A stretch of DNA of 8,674 bases from contig CAJJTI010000080.1 in NCBI GenBank assembly GCA_905194705.1, positions 1 through 8,674 on the forward strand, written 5' to 3'. The notes beneath the pieces are model-generated. The model was not told where the DNA came from, searched no databases, and worked only from the letters and a program-made list of their open reading frames with translations. Numbering within the stretch: position 1 is the stretch's first letter; each line of letters starts with the position of its first letter. The position numbers and the translations under genes were made by a program. This DNA is from an uncultured Solobacterium sp. (lineage in GTDB: Bacteria > Bacillota_I > Bacilli_A > Erysipelotrichales > Erysipelotrichaceae). Shown piece after piece: positions 1 through 5,643 of this stretch.

Positions 1-2
1 TT

Positions 3-86
3 CCTTGGAGTAATCAAATTACTTATATATTATATGGATGCTATTTATTAGTTACGTTTATATTATTGGTATTACCAAAACAATAA
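3..86 (+). CDS. Possible 3' end of a membrane protein gene entering from the left edge
   Basis: Frame 3 is open from the window edge to TAA at 84-86. It gives 27 residues beginning PWSNQITYILYGCYLLVTF and ending in LVLPKQ: a hydrophobic stretch of about 20 residues followed by a short charged tail. This looks like the last membrane helix of an integral membrane protein. The other two forward frames stop sooner, and the reverse strand has only very short ORFs here. The fragment is too short to name a family, and chance hydrophobicity in AT-rich DNA cannot be excluded. About 80 bp downstream is a hairpin with T-tracts on both sides that could end this transcript as well as the opposing operon. 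Confidence 0.4.
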   Translation, partial: PWSNQITYILYGCYLLVTFILLVLPKQ

Positions 87-163
87 CACACTGTATATAG
101 CATCATTGTGGAAATTCTTTTAACTATTTATTTTCTCACATGGCTCATATTTAACTTTGTCAT

Positions 164-207
164 AAAAAAATACCAATACTGATTGAAATTCGAATATTGG
201 TATTTTT
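164..207. terminator. Bidirectional intrinsic terminator between converging transcripts
   Basis: A 13-bp perfect stem is formed by AAAAATACCAATA (166-178) and TATTGGTATTTTT (195-207), with a 16-nt loop. The A-tract on the left and T-tract on the right give a U-run in either direction. It lies 7 bp past the stop of the 65-residue GYF_2 gene, so it is the natural end of the leftward regulator operon. It could also stop rightward transcripts from the gene fragment at the window edge. The stem is AT-rich and so weaker than the other terminators here. Confidence 0.75.
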
Positions 208-214
208 AGTTATA

Positions 215-412
215 TTATGCTTCGATTGTATCTTCTTCTAGATAAATACTATAAATCGTATCTTTAATTTGAACCCATTCATCTAAATCAGTTGTCCAGA
301 TATAATCTTCACCTTCTAGAATTCCTTGACGAATAAGTTTAATTAAATCTTCATCTGTATATGGTCCATATCTTTGACCATCGCCACGTGTATAATACCA
401 AATTTTATCCAT
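215..412 (-). CDS. Small GYF_2 (DUF4339) domain protein
   Basis: This 65-residue protein is essentially one GYF_2/DUF4339 domain. It has the family pattern WYY (5-7), then GPY (16-18) followed by T-D-E-D-L, then G-I-L-E-G-E-D-Y-I-W (30-39), and a second conserved Trp at 46. Eukaryotic GYF domains bind proline-rich peptides; bacterial GYF_2 domains are presumed protein-interaction modules, usually fused to membrane proteins, and a free-standing copy is less common. It has no signal peptide or membrane segment, so it is predicted to be cytoplasmic. It starts 12 nt after the stop of the XRE-RCC1-FN3 gene. Its SD AGAGGA (420-425, 7-nt spacing) overlaps that stop, which implies co-transcription and probably translational coupling. 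A role as partner of the upstream regulator is inference from this linkage only. Confidence 0.85.
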   Translation of the reverse strand: MDKIWYYTRGDGQRYGPYTDEDLIKLIRQGILEGEDYIWTTDLDEWVQIKDTIYSIYLEEDTIEA

Positions 413-424
413 AGCTATTTCCTC

Positions 425-2725
425 TTATCCTTCTGTATCAGCACTTTGTGTAGGTGTAGGTGTTGTTGGTTGTGATTGTTTAGTATATTCATATTTATAA
501 TTTTCTTCATAAGAAGATGATGAATAAGAATTTGTATCTGCAGGATTAGCTGTAATAACAATACGATAATCAGTATTGCTGTTTAACTGATCTGCTTTAA
601 CAACAAGTGTTCCTGAATCAGAAGTGAACGACATTGTTCCTATTGCAATAGTGTAATTAGACGCATGTTCATCTTTTGTCCATGTGATTGATAAATCACC
701 AGAATCAATATTGACGTTCTTTGAAGTAATTGTAGGTGTTACTAGTGGTGTTACTGGAGCGTTATATGTAAATTTAATATTAGCTGCATCACTTTCAGAA
801 TATTTAGCATCACTACTCTTAGCAGAAATATATGCTGTTTCATTTGCCCCATTAGCCATATTAGAACCATCCACATCCATAGATGTTGATGTTGTTTCTG
901 TTTCCCATGTACCAATTGTAAATGTATAAGATGTAGCGTTTTCTACTGCATCCCAGGTAAATGTAAATGTCTTACCATTTTGTGTATATTTAATATTTGC
1001 TGGTGTTGCTAATTTTTTGACTGGTGAAGAATAAACATAATCAATACTTGCTGCTTCGCTCTTTGAATACTTTTCTGTATCCTTTGGATAAGCCACAATT
1101 GTAATCTTATATGTTTGTCCATCCGTTAATTTATCAGCTCCAATACTAGCTGAATTACCTGCAGATTTAATCTTGATTTCATTTGGAGATGTATTTACAG
1201 ATACTTCATAGTAACTTACATTTACAACACTATCCCAGTTTAGTGATAGTCCTGTAGCAGAAACATTACACTTAATATTTTGTACTGACGATAATGGTGG
1301 CAATGTACTTTCAGAAGAAGCAGATGGTGTTGGTGTTGTTTCTTCGAGATTATTATATTGATGATGTGTATTATCACCCACACCAATTATTTGATCTGAT
1401 GAATTAACTGCAATTAATGTATCACCATTAGCCGCAATATATTTCACTCCAGCCCATTTAGCAGCTTCTTTTGATAGTTCATCTTTAGTTGAAGCAATAA
1501 CTACTGCTTCTTTATCTGTAATACCTGCCACAAAGTCATTACCTACCGCTACAGCAGTGATATTTGACCATACGCCTGTATTTGTGCCAGTTCCACCATC
1601 TAATGAATATGTATTTACTTTTCCACTTGTAAATAATACAGCTACTTCTTTTTCACCTAAAGTGATATTCTTTACACCGCTTAAACCTTCTAAAGTATCA
1701 CTAATTTCTAAGTCACCAGATACTAGAATTCTGCCATTTTTATTAATACCAATCGTATAATTTTCTCCAGCATATACTTTCGAAATATCTGACCAGTCTT
1801 CCACCTTGCAACTAGATTCATTACCAACACACGCTACACTGCCATCTTCTTTAACACCAACATAATGTGTATTACTCATTGCAATATCTGTAATATTTTT
1901 CCATTTTCCTACTTCTGTTGGTAATGAGCCACTTGAAATCACCGTACCGTTTTTCTTTAAACCAACTAATGTATTTCCATCAGTTGTAATCGCAGCTAAT
2001 GAATCAAAATCACTGACACTTGGTGCATCTCCACTAGTTATCAGTTTTCCTTTATTTGTGATATAAGCAGAATATGTTTCAGCACTAATAAGTCGTTTTT
2101 CATTATTAATCGTTAAGCTTAATTCATTTGTTTGTTTAAATAGCTTAGTACATGCAAAAACTATTAGAACAACTAATACAACAACAATACCCGCAATAAT
2201 ACCAATCTTTTTAGGATCTTTCTTTGTCGGTGCAGTCTTCTTATTGGTGTTCTGATTCATTTTGTTATCAGTATCTTCTTGAATTTTCATTACCGAAGTA
2301 GCTTGGAGAGTATCCGTTGTTAGTAGCTTTGTTTTAGCTAAATCTTCTTCAGTTTCAAATTGTTTTGTTTGTTCTACAGTTGGTTCATCGTCATAACTAT
2401 CATATTCATCAGAATCACTATCTTCATAATAACTTTGATTTTCTTTTTCACTTGATGTTTGTTCTACAAAAGGAATTTCAACACTTGCATATGGAAATTC
2501 CACATCTGGCATCTTTAATTCTCTTGTATTAAGAAATAAGTCCTGAACATTAACATCATATAATTGAGCAATTCTTCTTAATATTTCAATACCGCAAACT
2601 GAATTTCCATTTTCCCATTTCATATATTCACTGACTGGTACGCCAATTTTAGACGCTACATCCATTTGAGCAAATGAAAAAGATTTGCGTAGAGCACTTA
2701 ATTTTTCTGGAAGTTTATTTGTCAT
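425..2725 (-). CDS. Membrane-anchored XRE regulator with extracytoplasmic RCC1-like propeller and three FN3-like domains
   Basis: This 766-residue protein has a mosaic architecture. Residues 6-65 are an XRE/Cro-type helix-turn-helix (LRKSFSFAQMDVASKIGV, then W37-E-N-G, ending LYDVNVQDLF). Residues 66-172 are a disordered, strongly acidic linker (E/D/S/Y-rich at 100-114) that becomes Lys-rich (162-173) just before a single membrane helix at 174-192. The Lys-rich stretch places the N-terminus inside by the positive-inside rule. Residues 211-450 hold seven repeats of about 22 residues starting near 211, 245, 280, 316, 353, 391 and 429, of the form [A/G]x(5)xGhxxxGxhhxxG and joined by W-x-x-I/V turns. 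This is RCC1-like and consistent with a seven-bladed beta-propeller. A T/P/S linker (461-480) leads to three fibronectin III-like repeats at about 481-569, 574-660 and 663-749, each with an L/F-x-h-x-W strand and an x-x-x-Y-T/E-h-x-h strand, then a TPTPTQ tail. The start is supported by SD GAGG (2733-2736, 7-nt spacing). It is likely a one-component transmembrane sensor-regulator. A RodZ-like scaffolding role, HTH plus TM plus outer domain, is the main alternative. Confidence 0.85.
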   Translation of the reverse strand: MTNKLPEKLSALRKSFSFAQMDVASKIGVPVSEYMKWENGNSVCGIEILRRIAQLYDVNVQDLFLNTRELKMPDVEFPYASVEIPFVEQTSSEKENQSYYEDSDSDEYDSYDDEPTVEQTKQFETEEDLAKTKLLTTDTLQATSVMKIQEDTDNKMNQNTNKKTAPTKKDPKKIGIIAGIVVVLVVLIVFACTKLFKQTNELSLTINNEKRLISAETYSAYITNKGKLITSGDAPSVSDFDSLAAITTDGNTLVGLKKNGTVISSGSLPTEVGKWKNITDIAMSNTHYVGVKEDGSVACVGNESSCKVEDWSDISKVYAGENYTIGINKNGRILVSGDLEISDTLEGLSGVKNITLGEKEVAVLFTSGKVNTYSLDGGTGTNTGVWSNITAVAVGNDFVAGITDKEAVVIASTKDELSKEAAKWAGVKYIAANGDTLIAVNSSDQIIGVGDNTHHQYNNLEETTPTPSASSESTLPPLSSVQNIKCNVSATGLSLNWDSVVNVSYYEVSVNTSPNEIKIKSAGNSASIGADKLTDGQTYKITIVAYPKDTEKYSKSEAASIDYVYSSPVKKLATPANIKYTQNGKTFTFTWDAVENATSYTFTIGTWETETTSTSMDVDGSNMANGANETAYISAKSSDAKYSESDAANIKFTYNAPVTPLVTPTITSKNVNIDSGDLSITWTKDEHASNYTIAIGTMSFTSDSGTLVVKADQLNSNTDYRIVITANPADTNSYSSSSYEENYKYEYTKQSQPTTPTPTQSADTEG

Positions 2726-2743
2726 ACATTAACCTCTATTCAT

Positions 2744-2756
2744 TGAACATTGTACA
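2744..2756. promoter_or_regulatory. Imperfect palindrome over the regulator's -10 box, candidate autoregulatory operator
   Basis: TGAACA-T-TGTACA is a 13-bp interrupted palindrome with one mismatched pair. It covers the candidate leftward -10 box at 2749-2754. A site here would block RNA polymerase, which is the geometry expected for an autorepressed XRE gene. The palindrome is short and the window is AT-rich, so it may be chance. Confidence 0.3.
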
Positions 2757-2778
2757 TAATTAAGAATAGAATTTCCAA
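2749..2778 (-). promoter_or_regulatory. Candidate sigma-A promoter of the regulator-GYF operon
   Basis: On the reverse strand, TTGGAA (2773-2778) and TACAAT (2749-2754) are separated by 18 bp. The -10 box matches the consensus at five of six positions and the -35 box at four. Transcription would start near 2742, leaving a leader of about 17 nt that still contains the SD at 2733-2736. No better pair is seen in the 141-bp divergent region. Confidence 0.45.
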
Positions 2779-2796
2779 CCTTTCATGATGAATAAT

Positions 2797-2824
2797 TATG
2801 TGAATTATCACATATTTTCACATA
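2797..2824. promoter_or_regulatory. Perfect inverted repeat with a third half-site in the divergent intergenic region
   Basis: TATGTGA (2797-2803) and TCACATA (2808-2814) form a perfect inverted repeat around ATTA, and a third copy TCACATA follows at 2818-2824. Between two divergent genes, one of which encodes an XRE DNA-binding protein, this is the best operator candidate in the window. The half-site resembles the outer bases of CRP sites (TGTGA/TCACA), but the spacer is 4 rather than 6 bp, so a CRP-type site is not implied. The third half-site overlaps one possible CHAP -35 element. Confidence 0.5.
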
Positions 2825-2858
2825 AAATTTGCATTTTATTATATCTTTGTTAGATAAT
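2817..2858 (+). promoter_or_regulatory. Promoter region of the CHAP gene, possibly giving a leaderless mRNA
   Basis: Two readings are possible. In the first, TTGCAT (2829-2834), an 18-bp spacer and GATAAT (2853-2858) would start transcription at about 2865-2867, at the ATG itself. In the second, TTCACA (2817-2822), a 17-bp spacer and TATATC (2840-2845) would start near 2852 and leave about 15 nt of leader. Neither leader contains a Shine-Dalgarno sequence, whereas almost every other gene here has a clear one. The -10 box is better in the first reading and the -35 box in the second. Confidence 0.4.
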
Positions 2859-2866
2859 GTTCGAGT

Positions 2867-3664
2867 ATGAAAAATAAAGTAATGAAAAAAGTAAGAAGAA
2901 GTATTGTTCTTATTTTCTCCGCTTTCCTTTGTTTGAATATGTTTCAAGGTACATTTATTACAACGATTAAGGCTGAAGGAGAAGACGAACAAGTAAGTTA
3001 TTCCCACAACCCTTATTGGGGAGGATGGGGCAATTGTACATGGGCTGCATGGCAGCTTGTCTATGAAGCTACAGGAATCGAATTACCAGGATTAGGAAAT
3101 GCTGGTCAATGGTATGCAAATGCTATGGCTGCAGGATACACTGTATCAACTGAACCAAGAGCTAACTCCGTTGGCGTATGGAGTGGTCACGTTGTATATG
3201 TTACAGATTTTGATGGTCAAAACATTTATCTAAAAGAAGGTGGCTTCTTAGGTCACTACAACGAAGGTTGGGCTGATGGTTACAGTTCACGTTATGGTGA
3301 AGCATTAATTGGTTATATCTATATTCCTGGTGATATGAGTGAAATCAGTGCTCCAACTTGGTCAGAACAGTTAAATAGTGCAACTTATATATCTGATGCA
3401 ACTACTGATAATGGCGTCCAAAGAGCTATCTCTGAAGAAGTTAAAGATCAAGACATCGAAAACCTTGAAGAAGAAATTGTCAAAAAATATGATCCAGAGC
3501 TAGTAGAAACGATTAAATCTGAAGAAGAAAAAGCTATGAAAGATATGCTTCAAGAAGAACAACAGTTAACTACAACTGAAACTTCTCAACAAGTTAAAAG
3601 CTCTTCTAAAACTTCAAGCTTAGCTGCTGGAATCTTAGCACCACTATTAAAGAATAAAAAATAA
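2867..3664 (+). CDS. Secreted CHAP-domain cysteine peptidase/amidase (putative peptidoglycan hydrolase)
   Basis: This 265-residue protein begins with a Sec signal peptide: a Lys/Arg-rich start (2-11), a hydrophobic core (13-31) and likely cleavage after KA at 36. Residues about 45-155 are a CHAP domain: NPYWGGWGNCTWAAW carries the nucleophile Cys57, GHVVYV carries His108, and Glu124 (IYLKEGG) is the likely third catalytic residue. CHAP enzymes cut peptidoglycan as N-acetylmuramoyl-L-alanine amidases or cross-bridge endopeptidases; which applies here cannot be read from sequence. Residues about 184-234 are a highly charged, Glu-rich predicted helix, followed by a Ser/Thr-rich segment and a short hydrophobic end with Lys residues (SLAAGILAPLLKNKK). 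There is no LPxTG, SH3, LysM or choline-binding anchor. No Shine-Dalgarno precedes the ATG at 2867, and an internal ATG at 2882 (Met6) also lacks one. The first start gives the longer positively charged signal-peptide N-terminus. Confidence 0.88.
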   Translation: MKNKVMKKVRRSIVLIFSAFLCLNMFQGTFITTIKAEGEDEQVSYSHNPYWGGWGNCTWAAWQLVYEATGIELPGLGNAGQWYANAMAAGYTVSTEPRANSVGVWSGHVVYVTDFDGQNIYLKEGGFLGHYNEGWADGYSSRYGEALIGYIYIPGDMSEISAPTWSEQLNSATYISDATTDNGVQRAISEEVKDQDIENLEEEIVKKYDPELVETIKSEEEKAMKDMLQEEQQLTTTETSQQVKSSSKTSSLAAGILAPLLKNKK

Positions 3665-3690
3665 GGCGTTTGCCTTATTTTTTATTCTTT
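3649..3690. terminator. Strong bidirectional terminator shared by CHAP and galM
   Basis: A perfect 19-bp stem (3649-3667 with 3672-3690) closes a GTTT tetraloop. Its core is ATAAGGC/GCCTTAT, and flanking A and T runs supply the U-tract in both directions. The left arm contains the last codons of the CHAP gene and its TAA. It lies between convergent genes: CHAP ends inside it and galM ends 30 bp beyond it. Confidence 0.93.
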
Positions 3691-3719
3691 TGTTTATGCT
3701 TTACTTTATCTATCAATCG

Positions 3720-4703
3720 TTATTTAGGAACAACTTTTAATTCATAAAATGTTTCGTATACCTGTTCTTTACCTTTATATATGATAGGTTTATCAAAACT
3801 ATCACCATTAATTGCATTTGGCACATATTGTGTTTCAATACAGATTCCACCATTAGGAACAAATGGTTCACTTAAGAAATTTCCTGAATATAATTGAAAC
3901 CCTGGCATTGTAGAATAAACATTTAGTTCTAGATTATTCCTTGATAATGTAGCAAAATGTCTCATTCCTTCACCTTCTATAATAAAATGATGGTCATATC
4001 CACTTCCTTTAATTAACTGATCATATGGTTCACGTATATTTTCTCCAACAAGTTTTGGATTACGAAAATCAAATGGCGTATATTCAACTGGGTAAGTTTC
4101 ATCTTGTGCTAATCCATTTTGATCAATTGCCACAAATTCTTCACTATCAATTTGTAACATATGATTTAAAATTGTTTCTTCACCACTCAAATTAAAATAT
4201 GCATGATTTGTCGGACAAAATATTGTATCTTCATCACTAAATACAGTACTTGTAAAACGTAATCCTGTGTCTTCTAATGTATATTTTGCTTCAAAATGAA
4301 TATTACCATTGAATCCACCTTCTCCATTAGGTGAATCAAAAGTAAATATTATAGAATTATCTTCAATCTTTCCTGAATACATGCGATGTGCAAAACCACA
4401 AGAGCCACCATGTAAAGTATTTCCTTTATCATTTTTATCTAGATGATATGTCACATTGTTTAATGTATATTCACCATTACCAATTCGGTTACATACTCTA
4501 CCAACTGTCGCACCAAGGTTTGCTGCATTATCAATATAAGAATCAAAATGATCAAATCCTAAAACAATGTTCTGTTTTGCTTGTTTACTTGTCCAATAGA
4601 CAAGTGTCGCACCATAATCTAACATACCAATAGCATACTGTTCATTCTCTATTTCATACAAATGAACAATATCACCTTCAATTTCCCCAAATTTTCTAAT
4701 CAT
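3720..4703 (-). CDS. galM: Aldose 1-epimerase (mutarotase)
   Basis: This 327-residue cytosolic enzyme interconverts alpha and beta anomers of aldoses such as galactose and glucose, feeding the Leloir pathway and glycolysis. Family signatures are in order: GRVCNRI (69-74, Arg73), N-T-LHGG (95-100, His98), TNHAYFNLSG (165-174, catalytic acid His167), GYDHHF (235-240, Asp237) and IETQYVPNAIN (289-299, catalytic base Glu290). The length is normal for the family. The frame is open for 52 more codons upstream, but that extension would run antisense into the transketolase start, has no family similarity, and lies above the SD GAGGG at 4708-4712 (4-nt spacing; a second GGAGG is at 4717-4721). The start is therefore set at 4703. 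It is transcribed alone, divergent from transketolase. No other galactose gene is in view, so general sugar mutarotation is as likely as a galactose-specific role. Confidence 0.93.
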   Translation of the reverse strand: MIRKFGEIEGDIVHLYEIENEQYAIGMLDYGATLVYWTSKQAKQNIVLGFDHFDSYIDNAANLGATVGRVCNRIGNGEYTLNNVTYHLDKNDKGNTLHGGSCGFAHRMYSGKIEDNSIIFTFDSPNGEGGFNGNIHFEAKYTLEDTGLRFTSTVFSDEDTIFCPTNHAYFNLSGEETILNHMLQIDSEEFVAIDQNGLAQDETYPVEYTPFDFRNPKLVGENIREPYDQLIKGSGYDHHFIIEGEGMRHFATLSRNNLELNVYSTMPGFQLYSGNFLSEPFVPNGGICIETQYVPNAINGDSFDKPIIYKGKEQVYETFYELKVVPK

Positions 4704-4722
4704 ATTACCCTCACTCCCTCCA

Positions 4723-4728
4723 ATTATA
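4723..4728 (-). promoter_or_regulatory. Candidate -10 box of galM
   Basis: Reverse-strand TATAAT is a perfect -10 hexamer 19 bp before the galM ATG. Transcription would start near 4716, leaving a short leader that keeps the proximal SD GAGGG. No convincing -35 element lies 16-18 bp upstream, so the call rests on the -10 box alone. Confidence 0.45.
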
Positions 4729-4774
4729 TGCAAAATTTTTACACATTTATATATGTGGTGTTTATTTTTTTTGT

Positions 4775-4783
4775 TGATATAAT
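4775..4783 (+). promoter_or_regulatory. Extended -10 promoter of the transketolase operon
   Basis: TGATATAAT combines a perfect TATAAT (4778-4783) with the TGn extension. The -35 region (about 4755-4760) is poor, which is typical of extended -10 promoters. Transcription would start near 4790, giving a leader of about 26 nt with the SD AAGGAGGT at 4803-4810. No riboswitch or attenuator fits in so short a leader. Confidence 0.65.
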
Positions 4784-4815
4784 GAATTAAGGCATAAATA
4801 ATAAGGAGGTTACAC

Positions 4816-5643
4816 GTGAATAATACAGAACTCAAAAAAATTGCGAATAATGTTCGCAAAGATATTGTTACAGCTGTTCATGCCGCTAAATCTGGCCACC
4901 CAGGTGGTTCATTATCAGCTGCTGACATTTTTACATTTCTTTATTTTGAAGAAATGAACATCGATCCTGCTAATCCTAAAGATCCAAAGAGAGACCGTTT
5001 CGTTTTATCTAAAGGTCATACTGCTCCAGGATTATATTCAACTATGGCAGAAAGAGGATATTTTGATCCAAAAGAACTAGTTAACTTAAGACATACTGGT
5101 TCATTCTTACAAGGTCATCCATCAATGAACTATCTGCCTGGAATTGATATGAGCACCGGTTCATTAGGACAAGGTATTTCTAGTGCTGTTGGTATGGCAT
5201 TAGCTACTAAAGTAAATCACTTAGACTATAGAGTATATACATTACTAGGTGATGGTGAGCTTGAAGAAGGACAAGTTTGGGAAGCAAGCATGTTTGCAAG
5301 TGCTAAAGGCTTAGATAACCTTACAATTATCGTTGATAACAATAACCTTCAAATCGATGGATGTGTAGGCGAAGTTAACTCACCATATCCAATTGATGAA
5401 AAATTCAAAGCATTTGGCTTCCATGTCATCATTATTGATGGTCATGATTTTGACGCAATTCGTGCAGCATTTGCTGAAGCTCGTAATACAAAAGGACAAC
5501 CAACATGTATTATTGCTAAAACCATAAAAGGTAAAGGTGTTTCTTTCATGGAAAACCAAGCTGGATGGCATGGTAAAGCACCTAATGATGAACAGTATGA
5601 AATTGCCATGAAAGATTTAGACAGAATTGGAGAATCCCTATGA
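4816..5643 (+). CDS. tkt: Transketolase, N-terminal (TPP-binding) subunit
   Basis: This 275-residue protein corresponds to the N-terminal half of a classical transketolase of about 650 residues. It transfers two-carbon ketol units between sugar phosphates in the non-oxidative pentose phosphate pathway, together with the C-terminal subunit encoded next. Visible signatures are SGHPGGSLS (26-34, His28), LSKGHTAPG (64-72, His68), GHPS (100-103), and the thiamine diphosphate motif starting GDGELEEGQVWEA (145-157) and ending VDNNN (173-177), which bind the Mg-pyrophosphate. GWHGK (250-254) lies near the end. Translation starts at GTG behind an ideal SD, AAGGAGGT at 4803-4810, with 5-nt spacing. Its TGA overlaps the next ATG (ATGA at 5640-5643), so the two subunits are translationally coupled, fitting a fixed stoichiometry. 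Separate transketolase subunits are well known in Clostridia, other Firmicutes and archaea, so this is not a frameshift. Confidence 0.93.
   Translation: MNNTELKKIANNVRKDIVTAVHAAKSGHPGGSLSAADIFTFLYFEEMNIDPANPKDPKRDRFVLSKGHTAPGLYSTMAERGYFDPKELVNLRHTGSFLQGHPSMNYLPGIDMSTGSLGQGISSAVGMALATKVNHLDYRVYTLLGDGELEEGQVWEASMFASAKGLDNLTIIVDNNNLQIDGCVGEVNSPYPIDEKFKAFGFHVIIIDGHDFDAIRAAFAEARNTKGQPTCIIAKTIKGKGVSFMENQAGWHGKAPNDEQYEIAMKDLDRIGESL

Noticed and set aside
66..78. Palindrome TTGGTA-T-TACCAA near the left edge, sharing a 10-mer with the terminator at 195-204
   Set aside because: It lies within the putative coding tail, has too short a loop for a stable hairpin and no T-tract, and the shared 10-mer can arise by chance in AT-rich DNA.
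684..929. Rightward ORFs antisense to the regulator gene (also 1557-1760)
   Set aside because: These are shadows of the FN3 and RCC1 repeats. Their low-complexity composition follows from the Thr/Ser-rich coding strand.
2797..2814. CRP/FNR-type binding site
   Set aside because: The half-sites resemble TGTGA/TCACA but the spacer is 4 bp instead of 6, and the bases do not match FNR. It is kept only as an unassigned operator candidate.
2783..3007. Leftward ORF of 74 residues across the divergent region and CHAP start
   Set aside because: It overlaps the CHAP signal-peptide region antisense, has no SD or recognisable domain, and covers both promoters.
4388..4633. Rightward ORF antisense to galM, and leftward ORFs antisense to transketolase (5380-5571, 5963-6160)
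   Set aside because: They lie fully within well-supported genes and have no SD or family motifs.
4742..4757. CACAT-N6-ATGTG inverted repeat between galM and transketolase
   Set aside because: Arms are only 5 bp and the orientation differs from the repeat at 2797, so there is no good reason to call it an operator.
4704..4859. 52-codon N-terminal extension of galM with a hydrophobic, signal-like sequence
   Set aside because: It runs antisense into the transketolase start and across both promoters, adds residues foreign to the mutarotase family, and has no SD. The ATG at 4703 with GAGGG is the better start.
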